A DNA stretch of 40,220 nucleotides from Saprospiraceae bacterium UBA6168 (GCA_002435785.1 DIUC01000014.1:111359-151578); one strand, 5' to 3'; numbered from the stretch's first letter, positions 17,825-26,528 are shown. Notes: generated by a model from the letters alone, not told the origin. Numbers and translations are program-made.

Positions 17825-19722
17825 GGCCTTCGCAGGTTTATTTGGGGTGAAAGCTGCACGTGCATCGGCACGTTGGACGACGATTTTTGCTCCAACAACC
17901 GCTGCACCTGCTGGCAGATGGCCTCCCAATCTTCTCCAGCCGCTTCCGCTGATGGCGTGAACAAAACCTCCAACCGACGGGTCATCCCAAAGTCGAAACG
18001 GGGGTCTGTCCCTACCCCATCACGGACCGTCACATCGGAAAGCCGTTCCCGCAATAGCTCCTTGCAGAAAATCTTGACATCCTCACGGGTCACTATCCGG
18101 CCACGGCTCATCAGTGCCAACTTCATGGCATCCAACTGCTCGGTAGGTTCCAGTGGATTTCCCCCGCCCTCGGTGATGGACACAAACTCGACGCTCTCCG
18201 TCTCCAACTCGCTCATTTCCTTGGACGTGCATTTCAGGGGAGTCTTGGCAGCAACACCATTGGCGGCTTCGCCAATGGAGGTCCAATACTCCACCCGCAC
18301 CCGCATACTCCCCGTGGCACCAGTGTGCAGCAATACGTAAATATCGGAAACAGCCTTGGGCGTTTCGCTCGTCTCCTTGATTTTTCTGCCCAACAAATGG
18401 TGGATATCCTCTAAGGAAAGCGATGCCGCCGCTTTCATAATCAGCTCCTCATGGCCATAGTTTTCCTGAAGGATGGCCACCACATAAGCCATGCGTTTCC
18501 ATACGTTGAAGTCGTCCCAACGGCCCACGCCCCCTACCCGGATGGTATAACTGGGCTTGTTCTCCTCCTTGAAATCGGCAAAAGGCTTGAACGTAAACAA
18601 TGGGTACATCGGTGGCTTCTCCTCGAACACCCGCCTTATGGCCACAAAAGGTTCCTGCGGCTGCAAGTGTATCCACTTGATGGCATTGTTGGCGATATAG
18701 TGGTGCTCGCCACTGGTATGGCCACATAGTCGGCGGTTCACCACCGGAAACACATTGAGCTTGACGACAAGCCGAGAGGAAAATTGCGCTATCTCGACGG
18801 GGTAGCCGAAATGTACTTCCAGCCATATCATCGGCGTCTTGGCCACTTCCTTTTCCAAGCGGGTCAATTGCTTTTCGGCATCCTCTTGGGTCATGCCTTG
18901 GGAGGTGAACCAACGGGGCACAAAATCTTTGGCGGGAATGGCACCACCGACCGGTGCGCTCTCATCCTGAAAACTGAGAAAATGCCGCTCATAGCGCAGC
19001 CTCACCCGGTTTTGCAGGCGCTCGTTGCCGTTCAGGTAGTCCTCCAAAATGAAATCAGAAGGCGGGAGGCCAGCCTCTACCCGGATGGGTTCCCCGTTGA
19101 GCAGGCATTTGCTCTTGGCGAGGGACGCATAGAAACGGGCCTTCTCCGATTCATTGCTGCTCCCTCGGATGTCGAAGTAAAGGCAGGCATCCTTCCAGTT
19201 GATGTTTTCGACCTTGGTAAAAATGCCGAGCAGCACCTTGCCGAACCGCTCCCCAGCATTTGAGCCAGCCCTCATTCGCAGGGGGGCACGTTGGTTGGCG
19301 TCCAAAATCTTGTCCGGTGTGGCCAACACCCTCAGCTCTCCAGGCACCAGACGCATCGGGAACACTGGGGAAAAAGCAATATCCCCTTCTTTTTCACCAA
19401 TATAGCGGATAAAGGTCGCCGTCTCGTCAATGGGCAACGACTCGGTGGAAGGCGTAGCAGTAGCAAGGGCATGGGCAGGCGTGGGCAGGTGGTAGTATTC
19501 TGGGAGAAGCGTCTTGGCCAATCGTTCCTGCAAACGTGACTCCGTATCGTGCAGCCGCTGGTACACCAGTTCCATTTCGGAGGCCACTGCCCCGGCCATG
19601 AAGCGCACCACGGGGTCGAACTGTTGCCCTATGTCCCGCTCGACATCGTCGTACTCAACGTCCCACTCGTCGGCGGCACGCTGGAGGATGGACTGGTATA
19701 TCTGAAGGTGGGTGGGCTGCAT
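17821..19722 (-). CDS. tssF: T6SS baseplate protein TssF
   Basis: This encodes 633 residues, the size of TssF. The start of the family pattern is present: an acidic N-terminal helix followed by DPVVRFMAGAVASEMELVYQ (residues ~35-54), then LLPEYYHLPTPAHALA, which corresponds to the conserved LxPxYxxPxPS region. Long β-rich wing domains follow. TssF is the main baseplate subunit. It overlaps tssG by four bases, confirming co-translation. Confidence 0.9.
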   Translation of the reverse strand: MQPTHLQIYQSILQRAADEWDVEYDDVERDIGQQFDPVVRFMAGAVASEMELVYQRLHDTESRLQERLAKTLLPEYYHLPTPAHALATATPSTESLPIDETATFIRYIGEKEGDIAFSPVFPMRLVPGELRVLATPDKILDANQRAPLRMRAGSNAGERFGKVLLGIFTKVENINWKDACLYFDIRGSSNESEKARFYASLAKSKCLLNGEPIRVEAGLPPSDFILEDYLNGNERLQNRVRLRYERHFLSFQDESAPVGGAIPAKDFVPRWFTSQGMTQEDAEKQLTRLEKEVAKTPMIWLEVHFGYPVEIAQFSSRLVVKLNVFPVVNRRLCGHTSGEHHYIANNAIKWIHLQPQEPFVAIRRVFEEKPPMYPLFTFKPFADFKEENKPSYTIRVGGVGRWDDFNVWKRMAYVVAILQENYGHEELIMKAAASLSLEDIHHLLGRKIKETSETPKAVSDIYVLLHTGATGSMRVRVEYWTSIGEAANGVAAKTPLKCTSKEMSELETESVEFVSITEGGGNPLEPTEQLDAMKLALMSRGRIVTREDVKIFCKELLRERLSDVTVRDGVGTDPRFDFGMTRRLEVLFTPSAEAAGEDWEAICQQVQRLLEQKSSSNVPMHVQLSPQINLRRP

Positions 19723-19762
19723 GGTGAATTTTAGGTCAATTTTACAAACAATATCTTAACCA

Positions 19763-20284
19763 TCAGCTTTTTTGCCAAAATTTCCACCAACTGCGGCGCT
19801 TTTTTAGCGGCCCAAAAACAGGTTCCGGCTCATGGAACTCCACGGGAATATCGGCGAAGCCACCTGAACGCAGCCCAGAAACTAGCTTGATATATTCCTC
19901 GCAAGAAAGTCGGTGCCGATTGCCGAAGATGATGCGCAGCCGCCGGGGCTTCATCCGAAGCTTCTGAACGAGTATCCATTCTTCGGCATCGTTCACCAGG
20001 TTGCCGTCTAATGCATCGAGGCCCATAGCAGGGGTGAAGGTGCATGGTGCCTCAATGAAATACCGCCCGGTCTCCAGCACCACCTCCACGATGAAGCGGC
20101 GGTTGCCCGGTTCCTCGACCAAGTGGACCTTGGTCAGTTTGTGCCCGTCACAAAGCCCGGCATGTTCCTCCACTTCCCGGGTGGGCAGCATTTTGAAATG
20201 CTCCAACGGCATCTGCTCGTTGAGCTGCGGATGGTTGAAGTACTGCGGGTACTCCCGGTTGCGTATGTAGCCGCTGTTGGGCAT
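19763..20284 (-). CDS. Unknown protein immediately upstream of tssF
   Basis: This encodes 173 residues with no signal peptide or membrane span. The sequence is mixed α/β with a β-rich centre (FIVEVVLETGRYFIEAP) and ends in a strongly basic, aromatic tail (KKRRSWWKFWQKS). I do not recognise it. It has coding-like codon use and starts with ATG 39 bases before the tssF stretch, inside the T6SS operon. It is between the effector group and the baseplate genes, so it could be a baseplate accessory, an effector loader or an immunity protein. The tail might bind membranes or nucleic acid. Confidence 0.78.
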   Translation of the reverse strand: MPNSGYIRNREYPQYFNHPQLNEQMPLEHFKMLPTREVEEHAGLCDGHKLTKVHLVEEPGNRRFIVEVVLETGRYFIEAPCTFTPAMGLDALDGNLVNDAEEWILVQKLRMKPRRLRIIFGNRHRLSCEEYIKLVSGLRSGGFADIPVEFHEPEPVFGPLKKRRSWWKFWQKS

Positions 20285-20305
20285 GGGTTGTTAAAATTAA
20301 GGAAT

Positions 20306-20704
20306 TCAACTCGGCCTCAGCCAAGTATCTATTTGCGAAGCAATGGTGTTGTATCTGCCCCAAAAAATCAGATTGATTTTTGATTGGACAACGGAGCACA
20401 ATATAAGGAAACACGCAAACCCCGTCCAAAACGAAGATCCACCGTCATCTATGAAATCTAGAAAGATGACTCCCCCAGCAATAACATAACCCCAATAATT
20501 AAAATTGGTGGCTTGTCTGAGGTTTTTTCCGCCAAACCCAGTCAGATGGTTCCACCCTTTCAAAAGACTTTCAAGTTTGTAAGAACCTTCGTGAAAAGAA
20601 ACAATCACATGCAAATTGAAGAAATCCTTGATAATAACCTGCTCCCCTTTTTCCTCAAACTCCCAGTTCACTCGTTTTAAGTTGGCAATCAGTTGTTCTT
20701 TCAT
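20306..20704 (-). CDS. Small protein with two predicted membrane spans, unknown
   Basis: This encodes 132 residues. Residues 1-60 are soluble (MKEQLIANLKRVNWEFEEKG). Two hydrophobic stretches follow at about 70-84 (YWGYVIAGGVIFLDF) and 91-106 (FWTGFACFLILCSVVQ), and the end is short and soluble. The family is not recognised. A small membrane protein near candidate effectors is a common form for an immunity protein, but no specific partner can be named. Confidence 0.72.
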   Translation of the reverse strand: MKEQLIANLKRVNWEFEEKGEQVIIKDFFNLHVIVSFHEGSYKLESLLKGWNHLTGFGGKNLRQATNFNYWGYVIAGGVIFLDFIDDGGSSFWTGFACFLILCSVVQSKINLIFWGRYNTIASQIDTWLRPS

Positions 20705-20741
20705 AATGGTGGCGCTCGTTTTGTGATGAAATTATCGTGAT

Positions 20742-21383
20742 TTAAAACACCCGCTGGTACCTGTCCCCCGTATAATCCGTCAGGCGGCACTCGCAGCGGG
20801 CCATCACTGTGGTCTTCAACTCCCACTGTGGTACGCCCCAGCCAGCACCCATTGGGTACAGTTCGTCGTTGATGTTCTGGCGCTGATAGATTTCGCTGCT
20901 GCGGGCAAAATCCCGCTCGATTTTGGTCACCATATCTGGGTTCTTGGCGAAGACCCGCTTCCATTCGGCCATCGTCTCCTTGGCAGTCTTGCCTGATACG
21001 TAGGTATCCTTTAGCAGTATGTATTCCGGCTCGGTGAGGAAGCGGCGCATGGCCTCCAGGTGAATCGTCAACGGCACTACCTTGGCCAGCCTTTTCCGTT
21101 GGAAAATCTTCATATCGTGCTCCTTTTTCTCATCGCCATTGATAGCTTGCTGAAGCTTGCTGCCGCCGAAGCGGTGGCCGGGAAACACGCTGGTACCCAT
21201 CCTATCGAAGTCGTAGGTGTGAGCTGGTGGCTGCAGGATGAAGATATCCGCCCCTTGCCGCAGGCGGCCCTTGTTGTAGCCCAAGAGGCTTTCGATTTCT
21301 GAAAGCGAGTGGTCGAGCAGGTGCTCTTCCAAGGTGAAGAACCCACGGACGGGGAGTTGGATGTCGAGGCCGAGTTGTACCAT
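20742..21383 (-). CDS. Unknown T6SS-locus protein
   Basis: This encodes 213 residues from the ATG at 21383 (MVQLGLDIQLPV); the frame extends to 21410 only through a TTG. The N-terminal half is β-like (GADIFILQPPAHTYDF), and the C-terminal half is helical and charged (EYILLKDTYVSGKTAKETMAEWKRVF). There is no signal peptide or membrane span, and I do not recognise the family. It lies 105 bases downstream of a cysteine-protease gene and shares the operon direction. It may be an effector-associated chaperone, an immunity protein, or a structural accessory. Confidence 0.72.
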   Translation of the reverse strand: MVQLGLDIQLPVRGFFTLEEHLLDHSLSEIESLLGYNKGRLRQGADIFILQPPAHTYDFDRMGTSVFPGHRFGGSKLQQAINGDEKKEHDMKIFQRKRLAKVVPLTIHLEAMRRFLTEPEYILLKDTYVSGKTAKETMAEWKRVFAKNPDMVTKIERDFARSSEIYQRQNINDELYPMGAGWGVPQWELKTTVMARCECRLTDYTGDRYQRVF

Positions 21384-21488
21384 AAACAAGAAGTTTAAGA
21401 GGCTCCGCAAACAAATAATTGCTCAATCCACATTTGCGAAGCGTATATTTCTAATCGAATTCAGTGTAAAAAGCCATAAGCAAGTAAA

Positions 21489-21944
21489 TTATCGCTGGAG
21501 CATGTAAACCGTCGAAAGCGGAAAACTCGTCATCCATTGTGCGTAATTTTCATTGTGGATACGGCCAACACCGGGAGGCCAAGGGTCGTATATCTTAATG
21601 TATGTTCCCTCTGGTGTCCCGTCACTGCTAATACCCCCAATTACTACTGCATGCATGGATGGTTGTGCCCCAATCATGATTACGGGCCCTCTCCTTATCA
21701 ATTGAATCAAGCCATCAACCGACCAGCTTTGCATGGAGTAGACGCGCAAACCATAGCTTTCAGCAAATTTGTAAACATTTGATAAGTCGGATTTTAGACC
21801 TCCATTCTTGGCAAGTTTTGCTTTCCCTGGCCCAGCACTGAACCTAGACCCGAAAAGCATAGTGGTCGCTGCCGACCAACAGGTCATGCCCGTTGGCTGA
21901 GGGGAGAGGATAATATTGTGCTGATAGTTTACGCACTGGTTCAT
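21489..21944 (-). CDS. Papain-like cysteine protease, candidate T6SS effector
   Basis: This encodes 151 residues from the ATG at 21944; the upstream extension uses TTG and overlaps the previous gene. The catalytic set of a C39/C70-type papain fold is visible: Gln16 and Cys22 in QPTGMTCWSAA, His98 in SMHAVVIGG, and Asp120 in KIYDPWPP. It is little more than the bare catalytic domain, with no signal peptide. It lies after the DUF4123 adaptor and a second cysteine hydrolase-like gene, in a cargo cluster. The target (a protein in the prey cell, or a processing role in the producer) cannot be told from sequence. Confidence 0.83.
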   Translation of the reverse strand: MNQCVNYQHNIILSPQPTGMTCWSAATTMLFGSRFSAGPGKAKLAKNGGLKSDLSNVYKFAESYGLRVYSMQSWSVDGLIQLIRRGPVIMIGAQPSMHAVVIGGISSDGTPEGTYIKIYDPWPPGVGRIHNENYAQWMTSFPLSTVYMLQR

Positions 21945-22024
21945 TTTACAGGATTTTATGTCGAACTTTAAAGCGTTTTGAGCTAATTTACAGAACCTTC
22001 CTAGTCTATCAAAGCATACGCTTC

Positions 22025-22468
22025 CTACTCGACTACCCAATACGAATCGGCATCATCCACATTCCTAAAACCAAGCTTTTTGTTTCTGATAACCCTGTAC
22101 TTACTTTTACCTTGTTTGTTCCATTGGTCATAAACACCGATACCCATCTCATTGTGGTTGACATAAATAGCAGCATGACGGGCAGTCGAAGGGTAGTTGC
22201 CTTCTCCGTCAAAAGTGGCTATTACAGTACCCATAGGTATGGTGCCTTTTTTAGCTGCCATCACTTTGATACCCCGTTTCCATTGACCTGTATTCGGAGC
22301 CCCAGCCGCCTTCTGCACCAAGGTCACACATTCGTGATTGCCTTTATGGTTGGCGTAAGAATCATTGCCCTCCAGCGAAGGAAGACCTACCCTTGCAACG
22401 TATGACATATTTTTCATTTTATACAAACAGATGGCTGGATAAGGTTGAGTGACCCAGCATCTGTCCAT
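22025..22468 (-). CDS. BPSL0067-type NlpC/P60-like protein, candidate peptidoglycan-degrading effector
   Basis: This encodes 147 residues from the ATG at 22468, which overlaps the DUF4123 stop as TAATG; an inner start at 22417 (MKNMSYV) is also possible. Features match the BPSL0067 family, which has a fold related to NlpC/P60 and CHAP amidases: Cys47 in HECVTLVQ, APNTGQWKRG (57-66), His98 in RHAAIYVN and DQW at 114-116. Proteins of this shape are plausible cell-wall hydrolases delivered by T6SS. No dedicated immunity protein is identifiable beside it, although several unknown genes downstream are candidates. The coupling to the adaptor gene argues it is the adaptor's cargo. Confidence 0.82.
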   Translation of the reverse strand: MDRCWVTQPYPAICLYKMKNMSYVARVGLPSLEGNDSYANHKGNHECVTLVQKAAGAPNTGQWKRGIKVMAAKKGTIPMGTVIATFDGEGNYPSTARHAAIYVNHNEMGIGVYDQWNKQGKSKYRVIRNKKLGFRNVDDADSYWVVE

Positions 22469-22971
22469 TACAGTTTCAAATTATTCTCAAACCTATCCAC
22501 CTTCAACTGCCCTTGAAAATGCGAGAAAACGATCAAGCTCTCCTCGTTCACGTCCTCGCAGATGAACAGCTTCACCGGGCCGAAGAACTCCTTGACCTGT
22601 GCCGCATCGCAGGTGGGCAGGAAGGTACGCAGCACCCGTGGGTCGTAAAAGCGGAAATAGAGCTTTTCCCCTTCTTCCGTTTTTACCATCAGGAACTTGC
22701 GGAAATGCCGATACACCTCCTCGAACGGCGCAGACGCAAACACGGGCACTCCCCACGCCTGCCCCCAGCCATGTTGGAAGTACCAAGCCGCCAAGGGCGT
22801 GCCCGCCCGCAGCTCGAACAGGTACGGCGATGCCCGGCGGTTCTCCTCTTTGGCCCCCTTGTAGAACGACTCGTGCTGGGCGCCCAGCACCAATGCCTCG
22901 TCTTGGCGCTGGCCTGCGGAGGCGGCGTCGAGGAGGAGGAAGTTGAAGGGGGGGGAGGGAGTATTAGCCAT
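22468..22971 (-). CDS. DUF4123 T6SS effector adaptor (Tap/Tec-like chaperone)
   Basis: This encodes 167 residues. It shows the DUF4123 pattern: LLLDAA near the start, PYLFELRAG in the middle, WGQAWGVPVF, an HFRKFL helix, and the hallmark FRFYDPRVLRTFLP followed by FFGPV. DUF4123 proteins bind an effector and place it on VgrG or PAAR before secretion, and they are not themselves secreted. It sits between the Rhs/immunity pair and the BPSL0067-type gene, with whose start it overlaps. It may load Rhs, the small cysteine enzymes, or both. Confidence 0.92.
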   Translation of the reverse strand: MANTPSPPFNFLLLDAASAGQRQDEALVLGAQHESFYKGAKEENRRASPYLFELRAGTPLAAWYFQHGWGQAWGVPVFASAPFEEVYRHFRKFLMVKTEEGEKLYFRFYDPRVLRTFLPTCDAAQVKEFFGPVKLFICEDVNEESLIVFSHFQGQLKVDRFENNLKL

Positions 22972-22986
22972 GATTGTGGGTGCTAT

Positions 22987-23706
22987 TCATCGAAACAAGT
23001 CGATTGGAAAGTATTGGGATTTTTGGAAGGCTTCAGGGTTTAGTCCTAAAAGCCTTACGACTTCGGCAACTTCAAATGCCCAATAGCCAAAGTGTGTATC
23101 ATGTTTGCTTTTATGGTTATTATACCAAAAGACCATCGACATATTTTTATACCATTTCTTATTAAGAAAATCTAAAATCATCCTCTCAGATGAAATAATA
23201 TTTGTTTTGTACTCAATAATACTTTCTCTTAAATCAGCATAAGATTCAGGGTATTGAAGTGGAGTATTCAAATCTATTCTCCCATTGTTAAAAATAAAAT
23301 CTAGCAAAAAATCTTTCTTTTCGTATCTTTTTAACATTGACCAAACATCTTCTCTATAAGACGCATCTATACCTAATAAAGATGCTAATGACAATATTGA
23401 CAGAGCTGTCTGGTAAGCATCAAAGAAAAATTTATCAGCTGGATTATTTCCATCATCAAACCACCCTATTTGCATTTTTGAAATACAGTCTTTAAACTGG
23501 TTCCTTACTTCTTCAATACTACAGCCCATCGAAAACTTTGCGATGGTTGATTGATAAGCCATCTGAAAAATTTCATAATTTACAATTTTTTCTTGACCAG
23601 ATGCTATTTTGCCTTCTTTAAACCACAAATAAAATCTAGCTGTTCTTTTTTCGCAGTCTTGAAGAAAAAGTTCAAAGTATTCTTTGCTTTTTAAATTTTG
23701 TCTCAT
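22987..23706 (-). CDS. PoNi-type immunity protein (DUF1910/DUF1911-like) for the Rhs nuclease tip
   Basis: This encodes 239 residues, nearly all helical. The C-terminal part carries the DUF1911 signature of Trp-Tyr-x(n)-His followed by HFGYWAFEVAEVVRLLGL and a YFPIDL ending. This family (PoNi) neutralises PoNe DNase toxins, and the gene lies 11 bases downstream of an Rhs gene whose last domain looks like PoNe. The region is clearly more AT-rich than the Rhs core and the DUF4123 gene on either side, which suggests it travelled with the toxin tip. Confidence 0.88.
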   Translation of the reverse strand: MRQNLKSKEYFELFLQDCEKRTARFYLWFKEGKIASGQEKIVNYEIFQMAYQSTIAKFSMGCSIEEVRNQFKDCISKMQIGWFDDGNNPADKFFFDAYQTALSILSLASLLGIDASYREDVWSMLKRYEKKDFLLDFIFNNGRIDLNTPLQYPESYADLRESIIEYKTNIISSERMILDFLNKKWYKNMSMVFWYNNHKSKHDTHFGYWAFEVAEVVRLLGLNPEAFQKSQYFPIDLFR

Positions 23707-23717
23707 TTTTAATGATT

Positions 23718-26516
23718 TTATGGTTCAAATGAACCTGTTTCATATCCATCAGCTCCCACTTTTTTGTATGTAATGGTTCCATCAGGACTCGTTCTTGCCA
23801 CTACTCTCTCAAATCCACTAGCACGTATTTCGTCAGCTACATCTTTTCCTACCGAATCGTTCAACCTACCAGATATCCAATCATCACTCATCTGCCTTGT
23901 TCCATCTTTTAAATTTTTGAGATTTGAAGTATTGTATTTAGATTCTACAACATAATACTTGGGTGGGTCACCCTTTTTAAATACGTGGTCAATACCCTGT
24001 TCTGTAGGCCCGTCAATATCAGTGACTTTTTTATGCAGTGGCTCGTATCCTTTAGATTCCAAATCAACATCGGTCTTCATCTCACCATAGTTCCCTTTGC
24101 GGGCATTAGTGTTTAGTTCTGTTTTGCCACTTTCTACATCATCGATAGCTTTTTTCTGTTGAGCGGTCTTGGCCGAAGTTTTTGGCGCTTCTTTTTTATC
24201 TTTAGGTTTTGGTGGCGCTTCCTTGGGTTTATCAGCTTTTTTAGGCTTGGGTGGCTTCGGGGGTTTAGTAGGTACAGCATTTGGTTTGGGTGGTTTTGGC
24301 CCCTTTTTCCCTGGAATTCTTCCAGGTATCCAATTAAGCGGGTCTGACAAAGCATCTTTTGCCCCTTGCCAAGCAGCGTCAAGAACACAACTCAACTTAA
24401 TATCCTTGCCACTCATCAAATTTTCCGCCACATACCCCACAGCCCCCATTACGGCCCCTTCAACTGCAATCTTTGCAGCATAAATAGCCACTCGAACAGC
24501 GATAGCCTTTACAATAGGAATTGCCACAACCAAAAAAATCGGTAAATTCCCATCAACATCTATCTTATTGTACGGGTCATTCCCCGCATACCCATAATTC
24601 GACGCCTCATACTCCAACCAATACCTATCCAGCGACAAAAACGATTTCAAATGCGGGCTGTAGTAGCGGGCCGTGCTGTAGTGCAGCCCGATCTCGGCAT
24701 CGTGGTACTGCCCGGTCAGTCGCCAAGGCTGCCGTATGCGGCCCCGGTGGATGGTTGCCTCGCCGAATGCACTGTACTCGGCGCTCCAAACCACCTGCCC
24801 AAAGGTATCAAAAACCTGCGTGACCGCACCCCGCACGTCGCTGTGCAGCCAAAATAATTGCCCATTTTCCCGGAAGGCCACGGGCACGGCGGCATTGTGG
24901 CCGTAGAGGTATTCCCGCAGGGTGGTGCCTTCGGGCGTGCGCAGTTCCTCGGTCAGCAGCTTCTCGCTGCCCCAACAGAATTTATAGGCTTCCCTGCCGT
25001 TCGACTTGCCCACCCGGCGGCCAAGGCCGTCGTACCAGTATTCCCAAGTGTCTTCGCCGATGCGGGCGAGCTTGAGTTCGTTGTTGTCGTTGAAGGTGAG
25101 CGCCACGGTGCGGCCTTGGGCATTCACGAAGGAGCGCACGTTGCCGTTGGCATCGTACTGCACCGTGCTGCCGCCCATGCTCAGCACTTCGTCCATGCGG
25201 CCCACCGTCACAGGCGAGCCGTTCACGCTGCTCAGGTTGCCCTTGTGGTCGTACTCGAATTTCTCTAAGCGCTGCGAATTGGCTTCGAGGCTGCTCAGCA
25301 AGCGCCATTCGTCGTCGTAGCGCAACTGCCAATCCTTGCTGGGGGACTGGCTCGAAGCATCGAAATTGTTGTAGCGGGTGAGGCGGTAGAGGTTGTCGTA
25401 CTGGTAGGTCTGCTGCGATAGTACCGTGCCGGATGGGTTGACCACCTGCGCAGCTTGCAGCCCGCCCAGCACTTTCTCGCTGCGCTTTTGGGTGAGGCCA
25501 TTCGGGTAATAGACCTTGGCCACGGTGTCGTTCGGGCCGTATTTGTAGGTGCAGGTATCGTCGCCGACCTTCAGCGATTGCAAGCGGCCGTCCTCGTCGT
25601 AGCTGTATTTGACCACCAGCCCGGAGGGATAGGCCATTTCGAGCAGGTTGCCGTCCTTGTCGTAGGTATAGCGGGTCTTGTTGCCTTGGAATTCTTCGCT
25701 CAGCACCTGCCCCTTGTCGTCGTACTCGAAACGGAGGCTGCCAGCGGGGTTTTCGATGGCCTTTACCTGTTCGCCGTTGAGTTCGAGGTTTTGGAAATTG
25801 CCGTCCTCCCACTCCACCCTACTGGGGCTGGCACCGTCGTAGTAGGTATGCACTTTAGCGCCGCTGCGCAAAGTGGTGACGAGCGCATCGAGGTCGTCAT
25901 CGTAAACGGAGGTCTGCTCCGTGCCGTCGGGGAAGCGGATGGTATCGCCCTCCTCGCCCATGGGGTCGGTTTCCACCTGCGTCACCCGGCCCAGCGAGTC
26001 CTTCATGCTATGCACGAGGTGGCTGCCCTTGATGGCCGAGTCGAAGCGACGGGTCTCGTTCGCCCGGTTGGTGATGGTCTCTACCTGTGCGCTGACGTTG
26101 TAGCCAATCTTGTAGCTTTTATCGTCCTGCGAAATGACCTCGGTGATGCGGCCCTTGTCGTCGTAGTTCAGCTCGATGCGGCCCTCGTTGAGCAGGATGG
26201 CTTTCAGCAGGTCGTCTTGGTAGTTGAAGCCAATGGATTCGTTGCCGGGGAAGCTGAACTTTACGAGGTGGTCGTTGCTGTCGAAAGTGAAGGCGTATTC
26301 CAGCCCGGAGGGCTTCACGATTTTCTGGGGGGTGTATTTTTCGTCAAATACGAGGCGGGTCTTGTTGCCCCGGCTGTCCTCAATCACCAAATCCTTGTCT
26401 TCGCCTTCCTTCACGTTGAAGCCATTTGCCTGCAGTTGTGCGAACATCTGCCCCCGCTTTTGCTGTCGGATGGGGAGCTTCATGGCTTCCAGTTGGCTGT
26501 TCTTGATGACGAACAC
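23718..26516 (-). CDS. Rhs-repeat effector with C-terminal PoNe-like DNase
   Basis: This encodes 932 residues, starting at a GTG at 26516, 12 bases after the PAAR stop. Residues ~50-640 are Rhs/YD repeats that form the toxin-enclosing cocoon (YTYDKDGNL, YSYDEDGRL). They end in a core motif HYSTARYYSPHLKSFLSLDRYWLE and GYAGNDPYNKIDVDGN; the usual Asp-Pro-x-Gly is Asp-Val-Asp-Gly here. A hydrophobic stretch (~665-705) and a Pro/Lys-rich linker follow. The tip from about residue 788 has PoNe hallmarks: GNYGEMK (808-814), GIDHVF (841-846), VVESKY (856-861) and RQMSDDW (~874-880), a PD-(D/E)XK-type DNase arrangement. The Rhs core is GC-rich and the tip AT-rich, indicating tip exchange. Confidence 0.92.
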   Translation of the reverse strand: MFVIKNSQLEAMKLPIRQQKRGQMFAQLQANGFNVKEGEDKDLVIEDSRGNKTRLVFDEKYTPQKIVKPSGLEYAFTFDSNDHLVKFSFPGNESIGFNYQDDLLKAILLNEGRIELNYDDKGRITEVISQDDKSYKIGYNVSAQVETITNRANETRRFDSAIKGSHLVHSMKDSLGRVTQVETDPMGEEGDTIRFPDGTEQTSVYDDDLDALVTTLRSGAKVHTYYDGASPSRVEWEDGNFQNLELNGEQVKAIENPAGSLRFEYDDKGQVLSEEFQGNKTRYTYDKDGNLLEMAYPSGLVVKYSYDEDGRLQSLKVGDDTCTYKYGPNDTVAKVYYPNGLTQKRSEKVLGGLQAAQVVNPSGTVLSQQTYQYDNLYRLTRYNNFDASSQSPSKDWQLRYDDEWRLLSSLEANSQRLEKFEYDHKGNLSSVNGSPVTVGRMDEVLSMGGSTVQYDANGNVRSFVNAQGRTVALTFNDNNELKLARIGEDTWEYWYDGLGRRVGKSNGREAYKFCWGSEKLLTEELRTPEGTTLREYLYGHNAAVPVAFRENGQLFWLHSDVRGAVTQVFDTFGQVVWSAEYSAFGEATIHRGRIRQPWRLTGQYHDAEIGLHYSTARYYSPHLKSFLSLDRYWLEYEASNYGYAGNDPYNKIDVDGNLPIFLVVAIPIVKAIAVRVAIYAAKIAVEGAVMGAVGYVAENLMSGKDIKLSCVLDAAWQGAKDALSDPLNWIPGRIPGKKGPKPPKPNAVPTKPPKPPKPKKADKPKEAPPKPKDKKEAPKTSAKTAQQKKAIDDVESGKTELNTNARKGNYGEMKTDVDLESKGYEPLHKKVTDIDGPTEQGIDHVFKKGDPPKYYVVESKYNTSNLKNLKDGTRQMSDDWISGRLNDSVGKDVADEIRASGFERVVARTSPDGTITYKKVGADGYETGSFEP

Positions 26517-26528
26517 GGTGTGGGTGTT

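Noticed and set aside
17825..17929. Longer TssG start at 17929
   Set aside because: It would lie inside tssF, while the ATG at 17824 overlaps the tssF stop as ATGA and gives a normal TssG N-terminus.
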